Positions 8,395-15,706 of a DNA stretch of 43,083 bases are shown here, piece after piece. The notes under the pieces were generated by a model. That model was not told where the DNA came from and did no database searches. It worked only from the letters and a program-made list of their open reading frames with translations. The stretch lies in the NCBI GenBank assembly GCA_045540695.1, contig JAZQHR010000001.1:1-43083 (forward strand), given 5' to 3'. The position numbers and the translations under genes are program-made. The number at the start of each line of letters is the position of its first letter. Position 1 is the stretch's first letter. The DNA is from JAZQHR01 sp045540695. GTDB lineage: Bacteria; Bacillota; Clostridia; UMGS1810.

Positions 8395-8490
8395 GGGTCC
8401 AGGGCGAAGCCTTGGCCGGAGGGCGGGGCGCTCCGGAACGCCCCGAGGCTTTTTGGACTTTTGGCCTCAAAAGTCCCCGTCGGAGACAAA
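8395..8490. repeat. GC-rich extragenic palindromic block
   Basis: About 95 bases of strikingly GC-rich DNA in a low-GC region, directly after the terminator. It contains competing hairpins CGGGGCG/CGCCCCG with loop CTCCGGAA, CCGGAG/CTCCGG spanning the same bases, an outer AGCCT/AGGCT pair, and a perfect GGACTTTT (8455-8462)/AAAAGTCC (8469-8476) stem. It looks like a mobile palindromic repeat rather than a gene. Confidence 0.6.
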
Positions 8491-8703
8491 TAGAGAAAAT
8501 ATAGTTAATACTAACACACTGTAAAGACGCTAAAGGATGCGTTGTTATGCTGGAAAAGTGTACAAATATCATTTGTGTCGTGTTTTATTATCATTTATAT
8601 GTGCAAAATGACTATGTAAAACGCAGGTTTTGTACTTTTATATGTGTACTTTTAACGAAATTTCAAAAAAACGCCGATTTTTTTAAAAAAATTCAAAAAA
8701 AAC
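8491..8703. other. Non-coding region upstream of the ribosomal superoperon
   Basis: No coding sequence is supported. There is a small dyad ACAAAT-ATC-ATTTGT at 8562-8576, a 10-base direct repeat TGTACTTTTA at 8631-8640 and 8645-8654 (period 14), and then about 50 bases of A and T tracts at 8655-8703 directly abutting the rpsJ promoter. The A/T tracts fit an UP element or curved DNA that boosts a ribosomal promoter. Confidence 0.5.
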
Positions 8704-8732
8704 TTGCAATTTTATATTAAATAATGTAAAAT
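8704..8732 (+). promoter_or_regulatory. Promoter of the S10-spc-alpha superoperon
   Basis: TTGCAA (8704-8709), 17-base spacer, TAAAAT (8727-8732), preceded by an A/T-tract region. Predicted start near 8739, which leaves an untranslated leader of about 235 bases before rpsJ. Confidence 0.75.
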
Positions 8733-8738
8733 ATTCTA

Positions 8739-8958
8739 TGTGTGACATGACATACGATGAAGCGGGAGGTTACAGCAATACTGCGGTTTTGCTAATTTCC
8801 GTGGAGAATGTCCGAATCTGGAATTTGGGCGCCATAAGTCACAGTACAGGAGTATTGTGCCCAGTCGTAGGTTTGACTGGGTAATTTAATGCGAAAGGCA
8901 CGACACACTCGGCTAAGTGTACTGTTTTTATGTTTGTCATTAGCATGTAAAAATACTC
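8739..8958 (+). promoter_or_regulatory. Structured 5' leader of the S10 operon, probable ribosomal-protein autoregulatory RNA
   Basis: Long structured leader before rpsJ. Helices read from the sequence: CAGTACA (8842-8848) with TGTACTG (8918-8924), directly followed by TTTTT; GTGCC (8857-8861) with GGCAC (8897-8901); CAGTC (8862-8866) with GACTG (8875-8879); and a local hairpin ACACT (8905-8909)/AGTGT (8916-8920). The local hairpin and the closing helix share bases 8918-8920, so they exclude each other, as in an attenuator. Ribosomal protein L4 controls S10 operons through leaders in other bacteria; that L4 is the ligand here is inference. Confidence 0.6.
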
Positions 8959-8975
8959 AAAGGAGGTAACACAAA

Positions 8976-9290
8976 GTGGCTAAAAGTCAGAAAATCAGAA
9001 TTAAGCTTAAAGCTTATGACCATCAGCTAATCGATCAGTCAGCTCAGAAAATAGTTGAGACTGCTGAAAGAACTGGTGCAAAGGTGTCTGGTCCTATTCC
9101 ACTACCAACTAAGAAAGAAGTTATCACTATTCTTAGAGCGGTACACAAATATAAGGACTCTCGTGAGCAGTTCGAAATGAGAACTCACAAAAGACTTATA
9201 GACATACTAGAACCAACATCTAAGACAATCGACACTCTTCTTAAAATTTCTTTGCCAGCAGGCGTTGACATCGAAATCAAGCAGGTGTGA
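8976..9290 (+). CDS. rpsJ: 30S ribosomal protein S10
   Basis: First gene of the superoperon; S10 is a component of the 30S head and also the NusE antitermination factor. The 104-residue protein begins MAKSQKIRIKLKAYDHQLIDQSAQKIVETA and contains the family signature in VHKYKDSREQFEMRTHKRLIDI. GTG start at 8976 with AAAGGAGGT at 8959-8967. It is separated from rplC by an unusually long, structured 102-base spacer. Confidence 0.98.
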   Translation: MAKSQKIRIKLKAYDHQLIDQSAQKIVETAERTGAKVSGPIPLPTKKEVITILRAVHKYKDSREQFEMRTHKRLIDILEPTSKTIDTLLKISLPAGVDIEIKQV

Positions 9291-9392
9291 TTTAACGTAG
9301 CACAAGCTACAATGTGCAAGTCGCTTGAGATAAGCGGCGGGTAATGTTGGGGGTTAGGCCTCAACCAATAACCATATAGGAGGAAATGTAAA
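9291..9392 (+). promoter_or_regulatory. Structured rpsJ-rplC spacer with three hairpins
   Basis: Three consecutive small hairpins: GTAGC (9297-9301)/GCTAC (9306-9310), CGCTT (9322-9326)/AAGCG (9332-9336), and GTTGGGG paired with CCTCAAC around 9346-9365. They are followed by the rplC ribosome binding site AGGAGGAAATG. No coding frame is present. It may be an mRNA-processing or translational-control site. Confidence 0.4.
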
Positions 9393-10022
9393 ATGCAAAA
9401 AGCAATTTTAGGAAAAAAGCTTGGAATGACTCAAGTTTTTACCGAAGACGGTTTAGTAATTCCTGTAACCGTTATTGAAGCTGGTCCTATCACTGTTACT
9501 CAGAGAAAAACAGTTGAAAACGACGGCTATGAAGCAATTCAGGTAGGTTATACTGATGTTAAAGAAGTAAAACTTACAAAACCGGAAAAAGGTCATCTTG
9601 ACAAAGCGGGCATCGCACCTAAGAGATATCTTAGAGAATTCAGATTTGAAGATGAAATCACTTACAACGTAGGTGACGAAATCAAAGTTGATATCTTCGC
9701 TGAAGGTGACAAAATTGATGTTACAGGCATAAGCAAAGGTAAAGGTTTTGCCGGTTCAATCAAAAGATGGGGTAGCCACAGAGGTCCTATGACTCACGGT
9801 TCAGGTTACCACAGAAGACCAGGTTCACTAGGCGCTTGTTCAACTCCTTCAAGAGTTATGAAGAACAAAAAGCTTCCTGGACACATGGGTGTTGAACAGG
9901 TTACAGTACAGAACCTTGATGTAGTTAAAGTTGACGTTGAAAAGAACCTTATTCTAGTAAAAGGTGCTGTTCCAGGTCCTAAAGGCGGATTGTTAACTAT
10001 AAAAAATACAGTGAAAGCGTAA
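9393..10022 (+). CDS. rplC: 50S ribosomal protein L3
   Basis: L3 is an early-assembly 23S rRNA-binding protein whose extension reaches the peptidyl transferase centre. The 209-residue protein has the canonical start MQKAILGKKLGMTQVF and the loop KGKGFAGSIKRWG..RGPMTHGSGYHRRPGSLGACSTPSRV (about residues 115-155). The ribosome binding site is AGGAGG. Length and order are standard. Codon choice shows frequent CTA and AGA, shared by the other ribosomal genes of this window. Confidence 0.98.
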   Translation: MQKAILGKKLGMTQVFTEDGLVIPVTVIEAGPITVTQRKTVENDGYEAIQVGYTDVKEVKLTKPEKGHLDKAGIAPKRYLREFRFEDEITYNVGDEIKVDIFAEGDKIDVTGISKGKGFAGSIKRWGSHRGPMTHGSGYHRRPGSLGACSTPSRVMKNKKLPGHMGVEQVTVQNLDVVKVDVEKNLILVKGAVPGPKGGLLTIKNTVKA

Positions 10023-10049
10023 TAGAATATCGGAAAGGAGGACTAAAAA

Positions 10050-10673
10050 ATGCCTAAAGTAGGTTTATATAATATGGCAGGTAGCCAGATCGGTGATATC
10101 GAGCTTAGCGAAAACGTATTCGGTCAGGAAGTAAACAAAAGTGTACTTCACCAGGTAGTAGTAAATTACCTAGCAAATCAGAGACAGGGTACTCAGAGCA
10201 CAAAGACTCGTTCAGAGGTTAGAGGCGGTGGCATCAAACCTTGGAGACAAAAAGGTACCGGCCGTGCAAGACAGGGTAGCATAAGAGCTCCGCAGTGGAT
10301 TAAAGGCGGTATAGCACTAGGTCCTAAGCCAAGAGATTACAGCTACACTTTAAATAAGAAGGTTAAGAGATTAGCTATGAAATCAGCACTTAGTGCAAAA
10401 GTGCTTGAAAACGAAATTATCGTTTTAGATGAGCTTACAATAAACGAAATCAAGACTAAAGAGGTTGTTACACTTCTTAAAAACCTTGGTGTTGAAGGAA
10501 AAGCTCTTATCGTAACTGCAGACAAAGACAATAATGTTGTTCTTTCAAGCAGAAACATTGAAGGCGTATCTACTTCTTTCGTAGGCACACTTAATGTTTA
10601 TGAAATATTAAATAATAGTCAGTTAATCATTGCTAAAAATGCAATAGAAAAGATCGAGGAGGTGTATGCATAA
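10050..10673 (+). CDS. rplD: 50S ribosomal protein L4
   Basis: L4 lines the exit tunnel and, in several bacteria, represses its own S10 operon. The 207-residue protein has the tunnel-loop motif TRSEVRGGGIKPWRQKGTGRARQGSIRAPQW (about residues 50-82), where the Arg/Gly-rich extension contacts 23S rRNA. GGAAAGGAGG precedes the ATG. The stop codon overlaps the rplW start by one base (TAATG), implying translational coupling. It is the candidate regulator of the leader at 8739-8958. Confidence 0.98.
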   Translation: MPKVGLYNMAGSQIGDIELSENVFGQEVNKSVLHQVVVNYLANQRQGTQSTKTRSEVRGGGIKPWRQKGTGRARQGSIRAPQWIKGGIALGPKPRDYSYTLNKKVKRLAMKSALSAKVLENEIIVLDELTINEIKTKEVVTLLKNLGVEGKALIVTADKDNNVVLSSRNIEGVSTSFVGTLNVYEILNNSQLIIAKNAIEKIEEVYA

Positions 10674-10966
10674 TGACTAATGCACACGATATCATTGTAA
10701 AGCCTATTATTTCAGAAAAAAGCATGAGACAGATTGCAGACAAAAAATACACCTTCGAAGTTAAACTAGATGCTAACAAAATCGAAATCAAACAGGCTAT
10801 AGAGCAGATTTTCAAAGTAAAAGTTGAGAAGGTTACTACTTCAAGAGTACTTGGAAAAATCAAAAGAATGGGCGCTACATCAGGTAAGAGAGCAGATTGG
10901 AAAAAAGCTACTGTTAAGCTAACAGCTGACAGCAAGACAATCGAGTTCTTTGATGGCATGGCGTAA
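10673..10966 (+). CDS. rplW: 50S ribosomal protein L23
   Basis: L23 sits at the tunnel exit and docks trigger factor and SRP. The 97-residue protein begins MTNAHDIIVKPIISEKSMRQIADKKYTFEV and contains the conserved KVEKVTTSRVLGKIKRMGATSGKRADWKKATV segment. The start ATG overlaps the rplD stop by one base; GAGGAGGTG lies at the end of rplD. Normal length. Confidence 0.97.
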   Translation: MTNAHDIIVKPIISEKSMRQIADKKYTFEVKLDANKIEIKQAIEQIFKVKVEKVTTSRVLGKIKRMGATSGKRADWKKATVKLTADSKTIEFFDGMA

Positions 10967-10998
10967 TAATTAATTGAAAGTTAAGGAGTGAATAAGGA

Positions 10999-11832
10999 AT
11001 GGCGATTAAAAAGTATAATCCTACATCTCCCGCTCGTAGATTTATGACAGTTTCAACTTTTGAAGAACTTACAAAAGTTGCTCCTGAAAAATCACTGCTT
11101 GAACCGCTTAACAAAAAGTCAGGCAGAAACTCTTACGGCAGAATCACTGTTCGTCACAGAGGCGGCGGAAATAAGAGAAAATACAGAGTAATCGATTTTA
11201 AAAGAAATAAAGATGGCATGAACGCTACAGTTCTTTCTATCGAATACGATCCAAACAGAAGTGCTAATATAGCTCTTATTCAGTACGAAGACGGAGTAAA
11301 AAGCTATATCATAGCTCCAGATGGTCTAAAGAAAGATGACGTTGTACGTTCAGGTTCAGATGCGGATATCAAACCAGGTAACGCACTAATGATTAAAGAC
11401 ATCCCTGTTGGTACACTAATTCACAATGTTGAATTGTTCCCAGGCAGAGGTGCACAGCTAGTAAGATCAGCAGGTAACTGCGCACAGCTTATGGCTAAAG
11501 AGGGCGAATATGCTCAGGTTAGACTTCCATCAGGCGAAGTTAGAATGATCAGAACTGACTGCCGTGCAACAATCGGTCAGGTTGGTAACCTTGATCACGA
11601 GAACATCTCTATCGGTAAAGCAGGTCGTAAGAGACACATGGGTTGGAAACCAACTGTACGTGGTGTTGTTATGAACCCTTGCGATCACCCTCATGGTGGT
11701 GGTGAAGGTAAATCACCTATCGGTAGACCAAGTCCGGTTACTCCTTGGGGTAAACCTACTCTTGGATACAAGACTCGTAAGAAAAACAAACACAGCAACA
11801 AATACATCGTTAAAACAAGAAAAGGTAAATAA
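10999..11832 (+). CDS. rplB: 50S ribosomal protein L2
   Basis: Universal large-subunit protein needed for subunit association and peptidyl transfer. The 277-residue protein has MAIKKYNPTSPARR at the start, GRITVRHRGGGNKRKYRVIDF (about residues 48-68) and the C-terminal signature GVVMNPCDHPHGGGEGKSPIGRPSPVTPWGKP (about 222-255), which carries the catalytically important histidine. AAGGAGTG is the ribosome binding site. Standard position. Confidence 0.98.
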   Translation: MAIKKYNPTSPARRFMTVSTFEELTKVAPEKSLLEPLNKKSGRNSYGRITVRHRGGGNKRKYRVIDFKRNKDGMNATVLSIEYDPNRSANIALIQYEDGVKSYIIAPDGLKKDDVVRSGSDADIKPGNALMIKDIPVGTLIHNVELFPGRGAQLVRSAGNCAQLMAKEGEYAQVRLPSGEVRMIRTDCRATIGQVGNLDHENISIGKAGRKRHMGWKPTVRGVVMNPCDHPHGGGEGKSPIGRPSPVTPWGKPTLGYKTRKKNKHSNKYIVKTRKGK

Positions 11833-11880
11833 TATTTTAACGGTAATAATAGTTAACCTATTTTCGGAAGGAGGTTTATC

Positions 11881-12159
11881 ATGGGAAGATCACTTAAAAA
11901 AGGACCTTTTGTCGACGAGCGTCTACTAAAGAGAATCAACGATATGAACAGCGTTGGTGAAAAGAAAGTAGTTAAGACTTGGTCAAGAGCGTCTACTATA
12001 TTCCCTGAAATGGTTGGTCATACTATCGCAGTACACGACGGCAGAAAACACGTGCCTGTATATGTAAGCGAAGATATGGTTGGTCATAAATTAGGTGAGT
12101 TTGCACCTACAAGAACTTATAAAGGACATGCAGGTTCAAAAACATCAGGTGTAAGATAA
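11881..12159 (+). CDS. rpsS: 30S ribosomal protein S19
   Basis: 30S head protein next to S13. The 92-residue protein is canonical: MGRSLKKGPFVDERLLKRI, then WSRASTIFPEMVGHTIAVHDGRKHVPVYVSEDMVGHKLGEFAPTRTYKGH. GAAGGAGGT at 11868-11876 precedes ATG 11881; an in-frame alternative of another frame at 11693-11929 is a shadow. Follows rplB by 48 bases. Confidence 0.98.
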   Translation: MGRSLKKGPFVDERLLKRINDMNSVGEKKVVKTWSRASTIFPEMVGHTIAVHDGRKHVPVYVSEDMVGHKLGEFAPTRTYKGHAGSKTSGVR

Positions 12160-12205
12160 TAGAAGATTTAATAAATATCCTATACTATGGAAGGAGGATT
12201 TTAGA

Positions 12206-12541
12206 ATGGAAGCAAGAGCTAAACTTAGCTATGCACGTATTTCGTCTAGAAAAGTTAAAATCGTTATTGATTTAATAAGAAATAAACCAGTTGGCGAAGC
12301 ACTTGCGATATTGAAGCTAACTCCTAAGGGCGCAGCTCCAATAGTTGAGAAACTTCTTAACTCAGCAATTGCAAACGCAGAAAACAACCACAACATGGAT
12401 GTAACAAAGCTATATGTTTCTGAGATTTATGCTAACCAGGGTCCAACACTAAAGAGAATTATGCCTAGAGCACAGGGAAGGGCCTTCAGAATCAGAAAGA
12501 GAACAAGCCACATCACTGTTGTATTAAAAGAAAAGGAATAA
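12206..12541 (+). CDS. rplV: 50S ribosomal protein L22
   Basis: L22 helps to shape the nascent-chain tunnel; its hairpin loop is a macrolide-resistance site in other species. The 111-residue protein has the conserved ARISSRKVKIVIDLIRNKPVGEALAIL and the loop region GPTLKRIMPRAQGRAFRIRKRTSHITVVL. No obvious insertion in the loop is seen. GGAAGGAGG is the ribosome binding site. Confidence 0.98.
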   Translation: MEARAKLSYARISSRKVKIVIDLIRNKPVGEALAILKLTPKGAAPIVEKLLNSAIANAENNHNMDVTKLYVSEIYANQGPTLKRIMPRAQGRAFRIRKRTSHITVVLKEKE

Positions 12542-12559
12542 GAGAAGGAGGTAAAGATT

Positions 12560-13225
12560 TTGGGTCAGAAAGTACATCCACACGGATTAAGAGTCGGCGT
12601 TATCAAAGATTGGGATTCTAAATGGTATGCTGATAAAAGAGATTTCGGCGACAACTTAGTTGAAGACTATAAAATAAGAAAATATCTTAAAAAATCTCTA
12701 TTCCAGGCAGGTATTGCTAAAATTGAAATAGAGAGAAACGACAATAAAGTAAGAGTAAATATCTATGCTGCAAAACCAGGTATCATTATCGGTAAAGGCG
12801 GAGCAGAAAAAGATAAAATCAAAGCAAATGTTGAAAAGCTTATCGGTAAGAGCGTTATCGTAAATATCGTTGAGGTTAAGCGTTCTGAAACTAACGCACA
12901 GCTAGTTGCTGAAAATATTGCTGCACAGCTTGAAAGACGTATTTCTTTCAGAAGAGCTATGAAGCAGGTTATGCAGAGAGCTATGAAAATGGGCGTTAAG
13001 GGAATAAAGACTTCTGTATCAGGCAGACTTGGCGGTGCTGAAATCGCTAGATGCGAACACTATCATGAAGGTACTATTCCTCTACAGACACTTAGAGCTG
13101 ATATTGATTACGGTTTCTATGAGGCTGATACAACTTACGGTAAGTTAGGCGTTAAGGTTTGGATATACAACGGTGAAGTATTAAATGCCAACAAGCCTGC
13201 AACTAAAGGCGAAGGAGGTAAATAA
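12560..13225 (+). CDS. rpsC: 30S ribosomal protein S3
   Basis: 30S protein at the mRNA entry site with helicase activity together with S4 and S5. The 221-residue protein begins MGQKVHPHGLRVGVIKDWDSKWYADK. It carries the type-II KH motif IIIGKGGAEKDKIK (about residues 75-88) and the C-terminal signature GRLGGAEIARCEHYHEGTIPLQTLRADIDYGFYEADTTYG. TTG start at 12560, 10 bases after AAGGAGG. Confidence 0.98.
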   Translation: MGQKVHPHGLRVGVIKDWDSKWYADKRDFGDNLVEDYKIRKYLKKSLFQAGIAKIEIERNDNKVRVNIYAAKPGIIIGKGGAEKDKIKANVEKLIGKSVIVNIVEVKRSETNAQLVAENIAAQLERRISFRRAMKQVMQRAMKMGVKGIKTSVSGRLGGAEIARCEHYHEGTIPLQTLRADIDYGFYEADTTYGKLGVKVWIYNGEVLNANKPATKGEGGK

Positions 13226-13227
13226 TA

Positions 13228-13668
13228 ATGTTATTACCAAAAAGAGTTAAATACAGAAGAGTAATGAGAGGTCGTATGACTGGTAAAGCAACTAGAGGTA
13301 ATAAGATTGCTTACGGTGATTACGCTATACAGGCTCTTGAGCCAGCTTGGATAACAAGCAACCAGATAGAAGCAGCCCGTGTTGCTATGACTCGTTACAT
13401 CAAGAGAGGCGGTCAGGTTTGGATTAAAATATTTCCTGATAAGCCTGTAACAGAGAAACCTGCTGAAACTCGAATGGGTAGTGGTAAAGGTTCTCCAGAA
13501 TACTGGGTAGCAGTTGTTAAACCAGGCAGAATATTATTTGAAATTGGCGGCGTATCTGAGGAAGTTGCTAGAGAAGCTATGCGTCTTGCTATGCACAAGC
13601 TTCCTATAAAGACTAGATTCGTTACACGTCAGATGCAGGAAATGGACGGTGATTCGAGTGAAAGTTAA
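13228..13668 (+). CDS. rplP: 50S ribosomal protein L16
   Basis: L16 sits at the A-site/central protuberance and is a late assembly factor. The 146-residue protein has MLLPKRVKYRRVMRGRMTGKATRGNKIAYGDYAIQALEPAWITSNQIEAARVAMTRYIKRGG. It also has RMGSGKGSPEYWVAVVKPGRILFEIGG, in which the hydroxylatable Arg of other species lies. ATG is two bases after the rpsC stop. Its end overlaps rpmC by 11 bases. Confidence 0.97.
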   Translation: MLLPKRVKYRRVMRGRMTGKATRGNKIAYGDYAIQALEPAWITSNQIEAARVAMTRYIKRGGQVWIKIFPDKPVTEKPAETRMGSGKGSPEYWVAVVKPGRILFEIGGVSEEVAREAMRLAMHKLPIKTRFVTRQMQEMDGDSSES

Positions 13669-13858
13669 TGAAATTAGAGATTATACCGACATGGAATTAA
13701 ACCAGAAACTAGGCGAATTGAAGGAAGAACTTTTTAACCTAAGATTTCAGTTAGCTACAAACCAGCTTGATAATCCTAGAGTTATCACAGATGTTAAGAG
13801 ATCAATCGCTAGAATTAAAACTATCCTTCGAGAAAGAGAATTAAAACAGTCGGTTTAA
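13658..13858 (+). CDS. rpmC: 50S ribosomal protein L29
   Basis: Small two-helix protein at the tunnel exit beside L23. With GTG 13658 as start the product is 66 residues, MKVNEIRDYTDMELNQKLGELKEELFNLRFQLATNQLDNPRVI, which matches the family start MKxxEIRD. An in-frame GTG at 13649 would add three residues (MIR) not seen in relatives. It overlaps the end of rplP, so translation is probably coupled. Confidence 0.95.
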   Translation: MKVNEIRDYTDMELNQKLGELKEELFNLRFQLATNQLDNPRVITDVKRSIARIKTILRERELKQSV

Positions 13859-13906
13859 TTCAAAATTCTTGAAAATTCAAATTTAAGAGATAGGAGGATA
13901 CTTTAG

Positions 13907-14161
13907 ATGGAACGTAATTATAGAAAAGTTCGTATTGGTAAGGTTGTAAGTGACAAGATGGACAAAACTATCGTAGTTGCTATCGAATACAACGTTAAAC
14001 ATCCACTTTACGGCAAAATCGTTAAAAGAACTTATAAATTAAAAGCCCATGACGAGAACGGCGAAGCTAGAATGGGTGATAGAGTAGAGGTTATGGAAAC
14101 AAGACCAATTTCCAAGGATAAGAGATGGAGATTGACTAAGATTGTTGAAAAAGCTCAGTAA
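13907..14161 (+). CDS. rpsQ: 30S ribosomal protein S17
   Basis: Primary 16S rRNA-binding protein of the 30S body. The 84-residue OB-fold protein reads MERNYRKVRIGKVVSDKMDKTIVVAIEYNVKHPLYGKIVKRTYKLKAHDE and has the signature GDRVEVMETRPISKDKRWRL. ATAGGAGGAT precedes ATG 13907. Normal length and position. Confidence 0.98.
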   Translation: MERNYRKVRIGKVVSDKMDKTIVVAIEYNVKHPLYGKIVKRTYKLKAHDENGEARMGDRVEVMETRPISKDKRWRLTKIVEKAQ

Positions 14162-14184
14162 TCATATAAGGAAGGAGAATAAAC

Positions 14185-14553
14185 ATGATCCAGGAACAGA
14201 CTAGACTAAAAGTTGCGGATAATACCGGAGCAAAGGAAATCATGTGCATCAGAGTTTTAGGCGGAAGTAAAAGAAAATTCGCTAATATCGGTGATGTAGT
14301 AGTAGCTTCTGTTAAAAAAGCAACACCCGGCGGTGTTGTTAAAAAAGGTGATGTAGTTAAAGCTGTTGTAGTTAGATCGGTAAAAGGCTTAAGACGTGCA
14401 GATGGCACACACATTAAGTTTGACGAAAACGCAGCTGTTATAATAAGAGATGACAAGAACCCAAGAGGTACTCGTATATTTGGCCCAATAGCTAGAGAGC
14501 TAAGAGATAAAGAATATATGAAAATATTGTCACTAGCACCGGAAGTTTTATAA
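14185..14553 (+). CDS. rplN: 50S ribosomal protein L14
   Basis: L14 forms an intersubunit bridge and is the binding site of the silencing factor RsfS in other bacteria. The 122-residue canonical protein starts MIQEQTRLKVADNTGAKEIMCIRVLGGSKRKFANIGDVVVASVKKATPGG and ends IFGPIARELRDKEYMKILSLAPEVL. GGAAGGAGA is the ribosome binding site. Confidence 0.98.
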   Translation: MIQEQTRLKVADNTGAKEIMCIRVLGGSKRKFANIGDVVVASVKKATPGGVVKKGDVVKAVVVRSVKGLRRADGTHIKFDENAAVIIRDDKNPRGTRIFGPIARELRDKEYMKILSLAPEVL

Positions 14554-14572
14554 TACAAGGAGGTGTCGAGTT

Positions 14573-14899
14573 TTGAATAATAAACTTCATATCAAAAAAG
14601 GCGATAATGTAGTAGTTATCTCTGGCGCCGACAAAGGCAAAAAAGGTAAAGTACTATCAGTTGACCCTAAAAAAGGTAAAGTAATCGTTGAAGGTATAAA
14701 TATGCTTACAAAGCATACAAAACCAAGACGTCAAGGCGAAACAGGCGGCATAATCCACCAGGAAGGTGCAATATATGCATGTAAGGTTATGCACATCTGT
14801 GATAAATGCGGACAGCCAACTCGTGCAGGCTATAAAATGCTAAACGATGGCGGCAAATCAAGAGTATGTAAAAAATGCTCAGAAGTATTGGATGACTAA
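14573..14899 (+). CDS. rplX: 50S ribosomal protein L24 with four-cysteine zinc-finger-like C-terminus
   Basis: L24 starts 50S assembly by binding the 5' end of 23S rRNA. The 108-residue protein has the KOW motif KKGDNVVVISGADKGKKGKVLSVD (about residues 8-31). Its C-terminus carries two CxxC pairs, CDKCG and CKKCS, that could bind zinc, a form also seen in many other bacteria. TTG start at 14573 after AAGGAGGTG. Confidence 0.97.
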   Translation: MNNKLHIKKGDNVVVISGADKGKKGKVLSVDPKKGKVIVEGINMLTKHTKPRRQGETGGIIHQEGAIYACKVMHICDKCGQPTRAGYKMLNDGGKSRVCKKCSEVLDD

Positions 14900-14922
14900 T
14901 AAAGAGAGGAGGAATATCGCTA

Positions 14923-15468
14923 ATGGCAAGTAGATTGAGAGCAAAATATGAAGAAGAAGTAAGAGGCGCTCTTATGGAAAAGTTCGGCTATAAAAGTCCG
15001 ATGCAGATTCCAAAGATTGAAAAAATTATTATTAACATTGGTGTAGGCGAAGCAAAAGACAATGCAAAAGCATTAGAAGCTGCTGTAAACGACCTTGGCC
15101 TAATCACTGGTCAGAAACCAATCGTTACTAAAGCAAGAAAATCAGTTGCTAACTTTAAAATCAGAGAAGGTATGAACCTTGGTTGTAAGGTAACACTCAG
15201 AAGCGACAAAATGTATGAATTTCTAGATAGATTTTTCAACATTGCACTTCCTCGAGTAAGAGACTTCAGAGGTATCAACCCTAACTCATTCGACGGTAGA
15301 GGTAACTACTCTATGGGTATTAAAGAACAGTTGATTTTCCCTGAAATAGATTACGATAAAATTGATAAAGTTAGAGGAATGGATATCATAATGGTAACAA
15401 CAGCTAACACTGATGAGGAAGCTAGAGAATTGTTAACACTTATGGGTGCACCATTCATCAAGGCGTGA
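14923..15468 (+). CDS. rplE: 50S ribosomal protein L5
   Basis: Binds 5S rRNA together with L18 and contacts P-site tRNA. The 181-residue protein has MQIPKIEKIIINIGVGEAKDNAKALEAAVNDL, ITGQKPIVTKARKSVANFKIREGMNLGCKVTLR and the C-terminal RGMDIIMVTTANTDEEARELLTLMGAPF. AGAGGAGG is the ribosome binding site. Normal length. Confidence 0.98.
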   Translation: MASRLRAKYEEEVRGALMEKFGYKSPMQIPKIEKIIINIGVGEAKDNAKALEAAVNDLGLITGQKPIVTKARKSVANFKIREGMNLGCKVTLRSDKMYEFLDRFFNIALPRVRDFRGINPNSFDGRGNYSMGIKEQLIFPEIDYDKIDKVRGMDIIMVTTANTDEEARELLTLMGAPFIKA

Positions 15469-15484
15469 GGGGAGGATATAAGGC

Positions 15485-15670
15485 ATGGCTAAAAAAGCGA
15501 TGGTATTAAAACAGCAGAAGACACAGAAGTTTAAAACCAGAGAATATAACAGATGCAAAATATGCGGAAGACCTCATGCTTATCTTAGAAAATTTGGTAT
15601 TTGCCGTATATGCTTCAGAGAATTGGCTTACAAGGGCCAGATTCCTGGTGTAAAGAAAGCAAGCTGGTAA
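15485..15670 (+). CDS. rpsN: 30S ribosomal protein S14 type Z
   Basis: Zinc-binding short form of S14 (61 residues). Four cysteines at positions 24, 27, 40 and 43 (CKIC..CRIC) form the zinc site, and the remaining sequence RPHAYLRKFGICRICFRELAYKGQIPGVKKASW is typical. The ribosome binding site GGGGAGG overlaps the end of rplE. No zinc-independent S14 paralogue is in this window. Confidence 0.97.
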   Translation: MAKKAMVLKQQKTQKFKTREYNRCKICGRPHAYLRKFGICRICFRELAYKGQIPGVKKASW

Positions 15671-15706
15671 GATTTAGGAACGAGAAATTAAAAAGGAGGT
15701 AGCACA

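Noticed and set aside
8238..8572. Minus-strand open frames across the xerD end and GC-rich block
   Set aside because: They cross a terminator and hairpins and show no ribosome binding site or protein-like pattern.
8747..8884. 45-codon open frame starting ATG inside the rpsJ leader (MTYDEAGGYSNT...)
   Set aside because: It begins only about eight bases after the predicted transcript start, has no ribosome binding site, and its bases are engaged in the leader helices. A leader peptide is not excluded but not supported.
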